A stretch of 64,000 bases of DNA from Tritrichomonas musculus (lineage: Eukaryota > Parabasalia > Tritrichomonadida > Tritrichomonadidae). A program made the translations under genes and the position numbers. How positions within the stretch are numbered: the first letter of the stretch is position 1; each line of letters opens with the position of its first letter. Under the pieces are notes generated by a model, which was not told the DNA's origin, did not search any database, and saw only the letters and a list, made by a program, of their open reading frames with translations. This document shows, in pieces, positions 51,001-61,596 of the stretch. The DNA lies in contig JAPFFF010000032.1 in the NCBI GenBank assembly GCA_039105265.1, positions 466,001-530,000 on the forward strand. Direction: 5' to 3'.

Positions 51001-51342
51001 TTAATTATGTAAATTGTTATCATTAATAGGAAATTTGATTTTAATTTCATCTTGCTCTGCGAAATAATTTTCATTTAAATTAGGTAATAGAACATCATCT
51101 TTATCATACATTTTTCGGTTAGTGTATACACCATTAACATCATCCCAATAACGATTATCATAAAATTCTTCATCATCATCATCATTAATATATTGATTCC
51201 AATCTTCAGTCGCTGACAAGTCAGCTCCATCTGACGCCTCATCATCAGAATATAAATAATGAGAATCAGCTAGTATATTTAAAATTTCTTCAGTAGTAAG
51301 TTCAATATTATTGTTTGCAACTTGGTTATTATTTGTTGTCAT
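51001..51342 (-). CDS. element B: small acidic protein
   Basis: 113 codons from an ATG at 51342, acidic and Asn-rich (TTEEILNILADSHYLYSDDE, YINDDDDEEFYDNRYWDD). Near residue 37-46 it has ASDGADLSATED, almost the same palindrome-derived peptide as in the gene at 48542. The leader T8-CTACTATAAA precedes the ATG. No family recognised. Confidence 0.4.
   Translation of the reverse strand: MTTNNNQVANNNIELTTEEILNILADSHYLYSDDEASDGADLSATEDWNQYINDDDDEEFYDNRYWDDVNGVYTNRKMYDKDDVLLPNLNENYFAEQDEIKIKFPINDNNLHN
51212..51230. repeat. palindrome GCTGAC-AA-GTCAGC
   Basis: Inside the acidic-protein gene. A related copy (GCAGAC-TT-GTCTGC) lies at about 48809 in another gene with the same flanking words (GCGTCAG and GCGACT). 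Confidence 0.6.
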
Positions 51343-51422
51343 TTTATAGTAGAAAAAAAATTAAAAAAAAATTAAATTTGAAAAATTAATTTTGAATTTG
51401 ACAAAAAAATAATTTAATTGAT

Positions 51423-52202
51423 TTATTCTTGAAATTCATCAAAATATGTTTCAATCATTTCATGTAAATCATCAAGTATTTCACGATTAATTGTAATTGT
51501 ATTTCCATTAATATTAGCTTCTGTTTCATCGAAGTTTTCACGAATAATGTTTTTAATATCCAAATTAATGGTCATTGAAATAGGAAGGTTCTCTCTAAAG
51601 AACCATCTTTCGTTTGGATTGTTATAATGTTGTTGAACTCTGTTAAAATAGTCTTTGTGTCGACGAATTAAATGAAGTTTCACGTTTGCATTATCATCAG
51701 GAATCTGTTCAAGCCAAATAAGATATTTGTAATCATTTTCACGATTATTTGGAACAACTCGTGGAGTTAGATTGTCAATTTGATTTTGTTTTTCATTGAT
51801 TTGATTTTGTTTTTCATTGATTTGATTTTGGAATTGAATTCGTTGATTTTCAAAGTATGAATCAAGAAGTTTCATTATGTCCCAAGCATATGATGGTGAA
51901 GCCCACATCGCAACGTAATTAACAAGTAATCGATGAACATAATAACCTCTCAATCCATTTGGTAAACCATCTCGTTTTTCATATAATTTTTCGAGTGGTA
52001 GAATTCTACCATTCGCATAATTTAGTAATTCTTGTGTTGATTTATTATCAAACCAGTGACGAATTTGTTTATTTGAATGACAAGCTTCAATTATAGATTG
52101 CATTTGAAACATATCATCAGATTTGGAGTGAATGATTCTAAGTTGTTCATTGTATTGTAAATATTCGTATTCATCATTGATTGGTGTAACAATTGTGTTC
52201 AT
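51423..52202 (-). CDS. element B: KilA-N domain protein
   Basis: 259 codons from an ATG at 52202. The N-terminal half fits KilA-N: IRHWFDNKSTQELLNYANG, then GLRGYYVHRLLVNYVAMWAS and PSYAWDIMKLLDSYF, the standard 'YVHPxLAxxxAxWxSP' core. A coiled linker with a tandem NQINEKQ repeat follows (three copies), then a C-terminal domain with YLIWLEQIPDDNANVKLHL and RHKDYFNRVQQHYNNPNERW, of the kind found behind KilA-N in large DNA viruses. KilA-N proteins bind DNA; here it may regulate element genes. Frame intact. Confidence 0.75.
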   Translation of the reverse strand: MNTIVTPINDEYEYLQYNEQLRIIHSKSDDMFQMQSIIEACHSNKQIRHWFDNKSTQELLNYANGRILPLEKLYEKRDGLPNGLRGYYVHRLLVNYVAMWASPSYAWDIMKLLDSYFENQRIQFQNQINEKQNQINEKQNQIDNLTPRVVPNNRENDYKYLIWLEQIPDDNANVKLHLIRRHKDYFNRVQQHYNNPNERWFFRENLPISMTINLDIKNIIRENFDETEANINGNTITINREILDDLHEMIETYFDEFQE

Positions 52203-52911
52203 TTTTATTTACAGATAAAAAATTAAAAAAAAAATTAAATTTGAAAAATAAATTTTATTAATCCACTTTTTGAATGGTGTAATTATAAATAATGAGATTT
52301 TCAAAAACTCATATGTAGAATCATTTTGAGGAACTAGTTTTAAAAATATATGTTATTCTCGTAGTCCCCAATTTAATTTTGTGTTTTATTAGAAACTTGA
52401 AATTTCAAGATATTAGATGGGGATATCATCTGAAATCAAAAATCGAAAAAGTGGTATTATTGAATTCGGGGTCTTGTGCTGATTAATAATATATCAATAT
52501 TTTTTTCTAAATACCGCTCTAAATGAAGAATCAAAAAAATCGTAAAAATCGGATAAATTGAATAACCGTTCAATTTTAAAAATTTTATAATCAAAATAAC
52601 AAGATGCCATTTTAAATGTAATTCAATTTTTCAGATTCTGCAGAAATTCTTCACAATTGTCTCAGATTTATAAGAGGAATTTTAATTTGAATGGTCATTT
52701 AATTTTACAGATTTATAAGATGATTTTATTTTGAATAGTTATTCAAAAATACAGATTTATAAGATGATTTAATTTGAATAGTTATTCAATTTTACAGAAA
52801 ATCAGATTTATAAAATAAACTAAATAACGAATAAAAAAAAAATTTTTTATAATTAATTTTGAAAAATCGTTTTCAAAAAATGTAAGGAGCATTTTTCTAC
52901 CTCTAGCATTT
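52203..52911. repeat. element B spacer with 45-bp degenerate tandem repeat
   Basis: About 700 bases without a gene. From about 52660 to 52815, roughly three and a half units of about 45 bases recur, each beginning ACAGATTTATAAGATGAT and containing GAATAGTTATTCAA. The first half is AT-rich with no pattern that I can name. Confidence 0.5.
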
Positions 52912-55900
52912 TTATTCAATAATGTAATCATTTACAGTAATTCCTTTAATAAATGGTGCACATGAATTATTTTCTAAAACAATCATTTTTGTATGTAAAC
53001 CAGTTAACGCATTTTTTTGAATAGTCAATTTTGACATTTGATTTCCATTCATTTGAAGATTAATATTCTTACCTTGTTTAACAGAATTGTTTTCAATAAT
53101 ATCTTTATAATCAGATGATTTGATTACATTCTTCTTAAGCGATACTCCTTTTAATTTTAGAGATTTGGTTTGTCCATTATTATTCCAAATGGTATAACAT
53201 TTGGGTGCAAGAGCAATCATGTTTTCACCTGTTTTTTCAATAGCACAACCAAGAACCTTTTTTCATCTTCGATTGTATTAATTGAAGGGTTTGGCATGAA
53301 TTCGTATACATGTTTGTCATAGAATTCTTTGTTTTTGATAACATGATTGAATAATTGAGTTGGAGGTTCATTTGGATTACCTGAAACAGCATAGTACATT
53401 GAATCAGTATCTCCTTCAATATAATGAATTTTATCCATGTCCAAGCATTTGTTCATAAAATCGTAATAGAATGTTAAATACCAGAATTTAGCATTATCAA
53501 GCGTCCAAAGTGATTCTTGTAAACAAGTTGTGCAATGATATGATTTAGGAGAATGTTGAATCATAAATGTGTTATCATTTAGTTGAGCACCACCCATATA
53601 AGTTTGTGATATAATTGATTGATAAGCCTTATTTGCATCACAAATTTTGATTTTAGAGAACTTCTCAGTATTCATTCCATCATATCCATAAGAACCATTC
53701 ATTGAGATTTTGTAAAATTTTTCATTCCCCTTTGTTTTGCCGGATATGATATCCTGACGTTTTTTCATAAATTCATTAACAAATTGATTGAATCCAGTGT
53801 GACATTCATATTGTGAAACAGATTTGACATCATCGATTACCAATCCATGGTCGAGAAGGAACCAGAGGTAATAATTTGAGAAAACCATGTATTCCCCATT
53901 TGTGTCAAGCAACATTGTTAATTTACGTTCTTCCTTATCGATTGAATTTAAATTGTTTGATTTCATGTAATTGTACATGTATGAACCAATTGTTTCTTCA
54001 TTATTTGTGATATTGATGTTTCGAAATACTGGTGGGAAATTAATGAAATAATTGATTTTTGATTTGGGACAAGATAGTTTCACAACAGCATAGAAAACAT
54101 AATTTGGTTTATTTGAAAAACGTGATTTTGAAGTTATGATTTTCATACAAAGTTCTCGAGATTGTTTATCCTTTGCTTCAATCCTTCGAATGAAAGCACC
54201 TGGCATGAACATAATTCCACCATGATATTTGATAAATGGATGTGGATTTGATGAAAATGATGAAGGATAAAGTGAATTGAAATCAATTCCAAGAATATGT
54301 GTTTGAATATTATTTGTATCATATGAGATTACCTTGTTATTAATTCCGTCGTAACGGAATTTGTTGATATGAGTTTCACCTTTGATGTTAACACGATGCA
54401 TTACATTTGATAATCCACCAGCAATTGCATTTCGAATTGTATAATATTCATCTTCATTATTTATCAAAGTTGGAAGATGATGTAGTTTGCAATATTTTTT
54501 TAATTGAATTCTTAATGCAGTTATTTTTGGGTCATCTCGTTTTCGAAGTTTATTACATTCAGCACAAGCCAACAAACAATTTGAAAATTTGTGTCCAATA
54601 TCATTGTTAATTCTATCAAGAGTTGGTTTGTTTTGATATGTGAAATGTTCTTTACAAAGATGACATTTACCTTTAATTGGGTCATTGTAAAGTTCAAGAA
54701 ATGCTTTGTAATCATTGGACGAAACACATTTCGTTAAATCACGTTTAGGATTATGAGTAAGATTGTAACGTTCATCTTGTTTGTAATAATTTTCACATTT
54801 GAATTGCCACCATTTAGGATTTGGAATGAATTCGTTGTATTTGTGTATAGGATTATAATTTTCATGAGGATTGAAATCCTTGTATGCCAAAGCATATTTT
54901 ATACAAGATGCATTCTTAGATAATGAGAGATTGGATATCAAATCAACTTTGTATTGAGCATTGAGTTGAATTAAATTGTCAATTGGTTTAATCATCATTT
55001 CAACATCATTGTCATTATAAGCAAGCAAGTAATCCCATCGTGTTTTATAGTTTTTAGCATCTTTGAGATATATTTGGTAATCAGATTCTGAGAGTGGATT
55101 TTTTTGGTTGAGATAGCTGTCAAAGTCGTTGTATGAAAATGGTTCAGATTTAGATAATACTTCATTATAGTTATTTGAATTGATAGCTTCATATGGGAAA
55201 ACTCCTTTCACAGAATTAGTTTCACCACCAAAATCGATACCAAATTGTTTTAATGTACCTCCAGCAACAAATGATTGAGCATCAATGAATCGTAATTTTG
55301 TTGGAAGGTGGTCTGAAACAAGTATGAATTGTTTTAATGAAGATATTGTTCCAATTAATGAATTTGATTCAACATGCCAATGAGAGTGATTAAGATATTT
55401 CTTGAACAAATTAGAATCAAATCTTGATGAATTAAATCCGAAAACGGTTATGGTATAAATATTTGTATCAATATCATAAATTTTATCAGCAGGGAGAAAT
55501 GATTTGTCATAAACGATTTTATCATTCAGTACTTCCATCGATTGTTCGAACAACCATGAAATCCATTCTGGAATAAACTCTTCAGACTCTCTTAATGAGA
55601 AATGTTTTGTAATTAATCCTGAAGATAATTTAACACATGAAGCAACAGAAAGAGGTATTAAACGTGAATTGATTAAAGTCGAATCAGAAATCGATTTGTT
55701 AACTGATTGTTCCATCGTTTCAAAATCGTATGTCATATAATAAATGTTAGGTTTCCATTCTAAATCATATGCCAAACAATATTCATAAACTGGATTGTTT
55801 AAAATATGTGGACAGAATGGAAGTGGTTCCTTGTTTGGAATAAAGTTCTTCTTGAAAACTCCATCACAATGTTTGACATGAGATTCAAATCGATGTAGGT

Positions 55901-57758
55901 TTTCAGCTCCTCGATGAGTGTATGAATGACATTTTGGACAAATATGTATTTGAGTTAGTTTTTCAGCATCTTTAATATACATAATATGAATAATTTGGTC
56001 TTTCGAGAAAAGTAATGCAGAATGAGTTGGATGAGATTTATCGAAAAACCATTGTTCAGATAAGTCGTAATATGAAGAATTATCAGTTTTAGTGAACTCA
56101 TAAATATTAATGTTGAGATGATATTTCTTAGACAATTCTTCCATTTGTTCCATTGTTACTCCTTTGAATTCTTTGAGAATCTTTAATCCTTGTTTTGGAA
56201 TTTTGGTGTTATATTCAATGTTATGTTCTTTGAGAAGGATTTTTTTAGCAACCTTAGTTCTATCTTGTACTCGATATTTTTGAGTGTCTGCAAGTTTATG
56301 TATTTCAACATTATTTACAATTATGATATCACTCAAACAGATTGCAAGAAATCGATAGAAACATAATTTATCATCTTCATTGTAAGATATAATAAAATCA
56401 TTTTTGATGAATTCTTCTGGTAAATCTTTGATATGTCCAGTAACCTTTCGCATTCGTGAGACAGTAAATGAAATTGAACCAACGATTGTTAATTTAGTTG
56501 ATGAAGATGATGTTTCATATGAATTGAGATTCGATTCAATATACATTTTAACATAATCAAGGTCCTGAATTGAATTTACAATAATTGGAATTGATTCTTT
56601 AAAGTTTCTCCATTTGATTTCACGAGCCTCATATTCATATTTATTTTCATCAGAATCTTCACCAAAATTAACTGTAGGAGATTCAAATACACCAGATAAT
56701 TGGAAATGAATTTTGAATGGTTTTAGTTCTCTATCAAATACTTGTTGCAATGATTCGAAGATTTGATTTAATGATGAGATTCGATTGAAATAATAAATAA
56801 CAATTGGGGAGCCATTGTATTCCTCTTTATCAACATAATCTTTATCATATTTGGTATAATAATCCCAAACCTCAACTGCTTTATCAAAATCATGTGGTTT
56901 ATTAATCATAAGGTAATCATTGTGTTTTGATTTAAATTTGTTGTTGAATTTATCAAGATATTCATATAATTCTTCGTTTTCAGGAACATAATATTCAAGT
57001 AAATGGGATTTATCGTGAATTTCTTTTTGTTCAATTTTCTTGAGATTCTCTTCTTTATTATATTGTTTAATTAATTTAATTGCATTATCGACTGCTTCAT
57101 AAGCACGTTTAATTGCATTTTCAAGTTTTTCTTTTTTCAATTGATTATCAAATTTGTTCTGAGAATTAATTCTTGCAAGTTCATCTAAAGAATTGATTTG
57201 TTTGTATTCGTTTTTATCAAATTTGTTGAAGAAATTATTATCATCACGAACTTGTTTATCATGAAATTCTTGATTGATTTGTTGTTGTTGTTCATTGAAA
57301 TATTGATAATCAGATTCATTTGGTTGTTCATCTTCATAAAATGATTCACGATTTAATATATCTTGATAATTGTGTTCATAAGATTTATTTAATTCATGCT
57401 GTTTATTATAATATTGATTATATGTTTCATTCAATTCATCATCATTAATCGATTCATTATTAATATAATCTAGATAATTTTGTTCATATTGACGACGATT
57501 TTGTTCATGAGTTATGAAATTATCAAGTTTTATCAGAAAATCATCACTATTATTAAAATCAAGCCCAATTATTTGTTGGGCATTATGTTGATTAAGATAT
57601 GTATATAATGTTCTGATATTTCGTAATTTAGCACCTCCTCGATATCGACGAGTATCTGCAATTTCAAGATTTTCATTAAGTCCTTGATTAATATTATTAA
57701 TAGATTCAATAATATCGTCATTAGTAAAATCAATAAATGAATTTTGGTTGAAAGCCAT
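52912..57758 (-). pseudogene. element B: protein-primed DNA polymerase B (Polinton)
   Basis: From an ATG at 57758. Copies the element from a protein primer. Order: a Gln/Asn/Asp-rich coiled region (residues 1-300); a mixed domain to about 600; a Cys/His module CPKCHSYTHRGAENLHRF near 600; exonuclease motifs Exo I YMTYDFETMEQ (about 675), Exo II FGFNSSRFDSNLF and Exo III YNDNDVEMM; a zinc/HNH-like insert with CHLCKEHF, LDRINNDIGH and CAECNKLRKR (about 1020-1070); polymerase motifs DFNSLYPSSF (A, about 1160), KISMNGSYGYDG (B) and GDTDSMYYAV (C); and a basic end with KLKGVSLKK. All catalytic Asp residues are present. Nearly whole, about one break. Confidence 0.88.
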
Positions 57759-57800
57759 TTATCAAAAATAAAAATGTGGAAAAAAATTAGTTCAAAAATT

Positions 57801-58063
57801 AATTTTATAACTTGTTCTCAGATTCATTCTGGAGCCCTTATTTAAAATTAAATCCCGAATTAACTTTGAAATAAATTTTAAAATGAGTGTTTAGCGCTTT
57901 ATGACAGGCCTTGTTCTACAACAGATTATGGAGGCTAATTAAAATTTAAACCCTGTTGATAATTTTTTCGTTTATTTTCAAAATGAGGTTTTGAGCTTGG
58001 TTCCTGGTATTGGGAGACCTAGAAAAATTATTCGACCACCAATACGCACATACATATACTACT
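57801..58063 (-). repeat. element B right terminal inverted repeat
   Basis: Mirror of 35952-36214 over 263 bp; followed directly by the CCTGAT duplication. Confidence 0.93.
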
Positions 58064-58335
58064 CCTGATGTAGAGCAAAATATAATCTTTTGATAATAGG
58101 GGTGTTTAAATAGCCTTTCTGTAATCATTATATGTCTCCAAATCCAAAAACTTTTACCAGCACCTGGCTTTCCAATTAAAAAAAAAAAAAAAAAATACCA
58201 TTGGTACTAAATGGGTAGTCTGGTGATAAGGTTTAATTAAAGCACCGTCTATTTCTTTCATGTTTTTATAAAGAGTCTCATTTATTAATGCTCCTACTTT
58301 ATTAATAAGAGCTGCTTTTGGTGGTTCATCCATTT
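58064..58335 (-). pseudogene. element A: packaging ATPase, 5' part
   Basis: From an ATG at 58335 (MDEPPKAALINKVGALINE) to the element B insertion point. It contains the Walker A loop (GKPGAGKS) followed by FWIWRHIMITERLFKHPY. An 18-base A/T run lies in it. The remainder of the gene is on the other side of element B (33599-34065). Broken by insertions and at least one further break. Confidence 0.65.
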
Positions 58336-58342
58336 ATTTGGT

Positions 58343-59474
58343 TTTTAAATGTATTTCTTGATTCTATCAGGAATCTCTTTACCTGCCTTCTTTGTATATG
58401 ATAACCAGTATTCTCTTTCTGCAGGTCCTAATACTAATGGATTACCTCTCCTGAGGTTTCGAATAGGTTCTTGAGCAAATGCCTTTCTTCCAACAACACC
58501 TTCATATTTAACTTTATACTTTCCTGTATCATCATTATAGTTATCTATTCGTTCTATAATACATTCTTTGCCTCTATTAAGAGTTTCTGCTAATTTTTCT
58601 CTTTGGTCTCTAGTTCTTATTAATCTATATCATGGGTATGAGCTAGTAGAACCATCCTTTGACCAAACCAAAAATTGGTTGCCTTTCTTAGAATCAACTG
58701 TATATGCTTCTTTTGTAACATTGTTTCTTCTCTTTCCAAATGGTTCTTTTTCGAGGACTATCCTGACTTTCTCTCCTGGTTGAAAATGATATGGGTTAAT
58801 GCGTGAATTCTTTTGTATGTACTTTATTTCATCCTCTAATGTAAAATCATTAGGTGCTTTGTTATCTAAAGACCTATGAGGAGAGTTGTTATATATGCTT
58901 ACTAAATCATGCATTTCTTTTGGTTCAATAAACCTATTTTCACCAATAGCATCTCTAATGGTTCTCATAAATCGATTAATAATGCCTAATACATTATGAT
59001 TATTCTCAGTGGTTGTTCTATATATAATGTTCTTTTCTCTCATATAGTCTAGTACTGCAGATGATAAGTATGCTGCATCTTCATCACTGGCTATCGAATA
59101 AACTTGTTGAGCATCCTTAACAAATTGTTGTAGTGCCTTAAGTACTTCTCTTGCTCCTTTACCATTCATTGGATAAGCATATGCCTTTCTTGTGTTGATA
59201 TTAATGAACATAAGATAGTTCAAACCACCTGCAGCCTTTTCGTTAATAAAGGTATCTATTTGGTACCATAAAGGTGTTTTGATACAATAGGTATAAATTG
59301 TGCTTTAGGTGCTTCCTTATCATGTATAACTCTTTCATTAAAATATTCCTTTGCTTCATCTTCATCAAAGTGATTTCTCTTAGCTTCCTCTATAAATTTC
59401 TTCTCTGTCTTCCATTGGGCTTTATCATATAGTTGTTTCAATGCTTTCTTGTTGTCTTGCTCTAAGTCGGTCAT
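58343..59474 (-). pseudogene. element A: retroviral-type integrase
   Basis: From an ATG at 59474. N-terminal helical region (QLYDKAQWKTEKKFIEEAKR) with a following FIPIVSKHLYG, then the catalytic core (NYLMFININTRKAYAYPMNG; VYSIASDEDAAYLSSAVLDY; IIYRTTTENNHNVLGIINRF) and the family signature HDLVSIYNNSPHRSLDNKAP. A C-terminal basic SH3/chromo-like domain follows (FQPGEKVRIVLEKEPFGKR, then CIIERIDNYNDDTGKYKVKY). A few breaks. It sits directly upstream of the ATPase start, on the same strand. Confidence 0.75.
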
Positions 59475-59484
59475 TTAGGTATAT

Positions 59485-59743
59485 GTTAAATAAACATCTT
59501 ATCATAAGGTAGAAACTGCATTTCAATAACAAATGAATCTTTAGGTGGTAGTAAAATTGGTCGATGGTAGTGTGTATCGCTGTAAAAATCTATTCAAAAC
59601 CTCTGGTCCATAGAGTTTAACTTAAAATACTTAATAGGACTAATCTTAATATCACTATCTCCAATGTAATTTTGCAATGGAACATGGATACTGATTTTCC
59701 ACGAAGTTCATTGATATAGTCATAGACGTTTCTTGTAGTCATT
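59485..59743 (-). pseudogene. element A: outermost coding remnant
   Basis: From an ATG at 59743 (MTTRNVYDYINELRG), which resembles the start of element B's penton-like protein (MTTNLRVYEYINSL). The rest is in another frame (IGDSDIKISPIKYFKLNSMD, HRPILLPPKDSFVIEMQFLP). A short, broken capsid-type remnant; it marks the right limit of recognisable element A sequence. Confidence 0.4.
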
Positions 59744-59953
59744 TTCATCTGGATAAAAAAGTCAATAAAAAATTAATATATGTTATTTTGGGTAAAGATA
59801 TGTTGTGTAGGTCCATATCGAATATCTTGCGAAAGACACAAATTTTTAAAAAATAATTAATTGATGATCTACCAAATTTCAAAAAAATCGAAAATATTTA
59901 ACAATCTATATTTTGATATGTCTTTATTTGCTATTTATTGATTATAATATCTT
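59744..59953. other. AT-rich spacer beyond element A
   Basis: No gene. TTATTTTGGGTAAAG near 59789 is the inverted match of a motif near 27170; too short to prove the outer ends of element A. Confidence 0.4.
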
Positions 59954-60084
59954 GAATAATAAGGTCGAATCATTAAAGTTTATTGAAAGTCGAGATAAGA
60001 TTCTGTGAATGCTGAAAATGTCGCGTTGTTTAACTCGATTCGTCTCAAATATAAATTGTATGAATTGGTATAATGACGTGTTAT
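59954..60084. repeat. 131-bp tandem unit, left copy
   Basis: Begins GAATAATAAGGTCGAATCAT and ends GACGTGTTAT. The second copy is at 61466-61596, and a partial third start (GAATAAT) follows it. The two differ at about six positions. They were adjacent before the element between them inserted. Confidence 0.8.
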
Positions 60085-60087
60085 GAA

Positions 60088-61459
60088 GGGGGCCGTCGAC
60101 AAAAAATTTTTAATCCTGATATCATGGTTACTATATTAATATATAATAGTATTCATAGATGCTTAATTCATCAAAATATTAGAAATATATCGACTCATTC
60201 AGAGATATTATTATTTTAATATTTTAACGTACTCTCAGAAATGATATCAAAAATTTTTATGTTTCTGAATTTTTTTTTCATAAAAAATTAAAATACATCA
60301 TTATATGTTCAATATATTATAAAATAAATATATTAAATAAAATATATTATATAATAGATGTTGAATTACGCAAACAAAAGAACTTTTATGATATTAAACT
60401 TATCTTCATACAAATTTTATTAAGAAAAAATTAAAAAATATGCATTTGATTTCAACCAAATATGAAATCATTTCATATTTTAAAATGAATAAAAAAGGAT
60501 ATTTTTATTGTTTTTTGGAATAATGATGCTTTTTATAATTATGTGTGTGATTTTAACAAAAAACAATTTATTCTTATTAAGGACTTAACTAAAAGACATA
60601 AAAAAATAATAATTTGGCTGAGAAATGCGTTTATTTATAGTAAAAGGTTTAAAAAGGATAAACATCATTAAAAACTAAGCATGATAAAAATATTCAAGCC
60701 AACACTTTTATGTCCAAGCAATGGAAACAAGAGATATGATAGTTTTACTACCGTTGACTTCTTATTTAATGATTGCTTACCTGACATTGTAAAGGAGAAT
60801 TACATTTTTGGTTGCGCTTTGTATACAACTTGAAATGTTTTGTGAAAGGAGGGCTTTTCATTTGCAGCGAACGTCTAATAATGAAAGTATAATTACTAAT
60901 AGTGGTACAATTTTTGCTTCTATAAAATAATTTTTTTATCTACAACCGCTATTTCATTATCAAAAATCTAAAAAAACAATCAAATTGACTACTTTTATTT
61001 TTCAAAATTTTTGTTAATTTTCATTCAATTATTTCTTAAAAACTCTTTGAAATATTTCTATGATCATTCAATTATTTTCTTAAAAGCCTTTTCAATTTAT
61101 TTTTTTCAATGGTGGAAAAAGTATTCAATTTTGCATTATTTTGATTCATTTTTTGGAAAAATAGGCGATAGTTCAAAGCTGGCTTAGAGATATTTTGTAG
61201 ATCAGATATCATACTTCGTTATATTAACAGGAGCTGACAAACAAAAAAATCAATTTTTTAAAAAAGTTGAAATAAAAGTAGATTTGAAATCATCTGTTGA
61301 AAAAATTAATTTCGTCAAATTTCAGATTACAAATAAATGCATATCATCGATAACATTCATGTGTCATTTTTGGTTTTTCTCATTTTCTCTTTGTTCTGTT
61401 GCAAAACAAGAATAAATATTGAATAAAAATACGTTAAAAAAATCTGCCAACGGCCTCCT
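60088..61459. mobile_element. Mutator-like non-autonomous element with 9-bp target duplication
   Basis: Ends GGGGGCCGTCGACAAAAAAT (left) and, in reverse, GGAGGCCGTTGGCAGATTTT are imperfect inverted repeats of about 28 bases. TGTTATGAA lies at 60079-60087 and again at 61460-61468, a 9-bp duplication. The interior is AT-rich without a transposase. G-rich ends and 9-bp duplications fit Mutator-like elements. It sits exactly at the junction of two 131-bp tandem units. Confidence 0.65.
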
Positions 61460-61465
61460 TGTTAT

Positions 61466-61596
61466 GAATAATAAGGTCGAATCATTAAAGTTAATTGAAA
61501 GTCGAGATAAGATTCTGTGAATGCTGAAAATGTCGTGTCATTTAACTCGATTCGTCTCAAATATAAATGGTATGAATTGGTACAATGACGTGTTAT
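61466..61596. repeat. 131-bp tandem unit, right copy
   Basis: See the left copy at 59954-60084. Confidence 0.8.

Larger units (their letters stand above)
35952..58063. mobile_element. Polinton/Maverick element B, nearly whole fossil
   Basis: A 22,112-bp element with 263-bp terminal inverted repeats (35952-36214 and 57801-58063) starting AGTAGTATATGTATGTGCG and differing at about two positions, flanked by a perfect 6-bp duplication CCTGAT. It holds the standard Polinton set: protein-primed DNA polymerase B, retroviral-type integrase, packaging ATPase and double-jelly-roll capsid protein, plus a fibre-like protein, a KilA-N protein and several small genes. I do not recognise a maturation protease. 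It looks nearly whole, with about three or four breaks. Near-identical ends mean a young insertion. It lies inside the ATPase gene of element A. Confidence 0.93.
27432..59743 (-). mobile_element. Polinton/Maverick element A, partial fossil, split by insertions
   Basis: About 8 kb of minus-strand-biased virus-like genes on both sides of a younger element: from the left an acidic coiled-coil gene, a basic DNA-binding-like gene, a conserved Cys-containing gene, a penton-like gene, a major capsid gene, a virion-peptide-like gene and a packaging ATPase, then beyond element B the start of the ATPase, an integrase and a last remnant near 59.7 kb. No polymerase is seen, nor clear inverted ends or target duplication, so it is a partial copy. 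It is broken, with roughly ten breaks, besides three insertions into its ATPase gene. It is older than element B, which sits inside it. The outer limits are set only by the outermost coding remnants. Confidence 0.75.

Noticed and set aside
27169-59800. TTTTGGGTAAAG and its inverse as outer ends of element A
   Set aside because: Only about 13 bases match, the motif recurs nearby at 27251, and no 6-bp duplication is seen.
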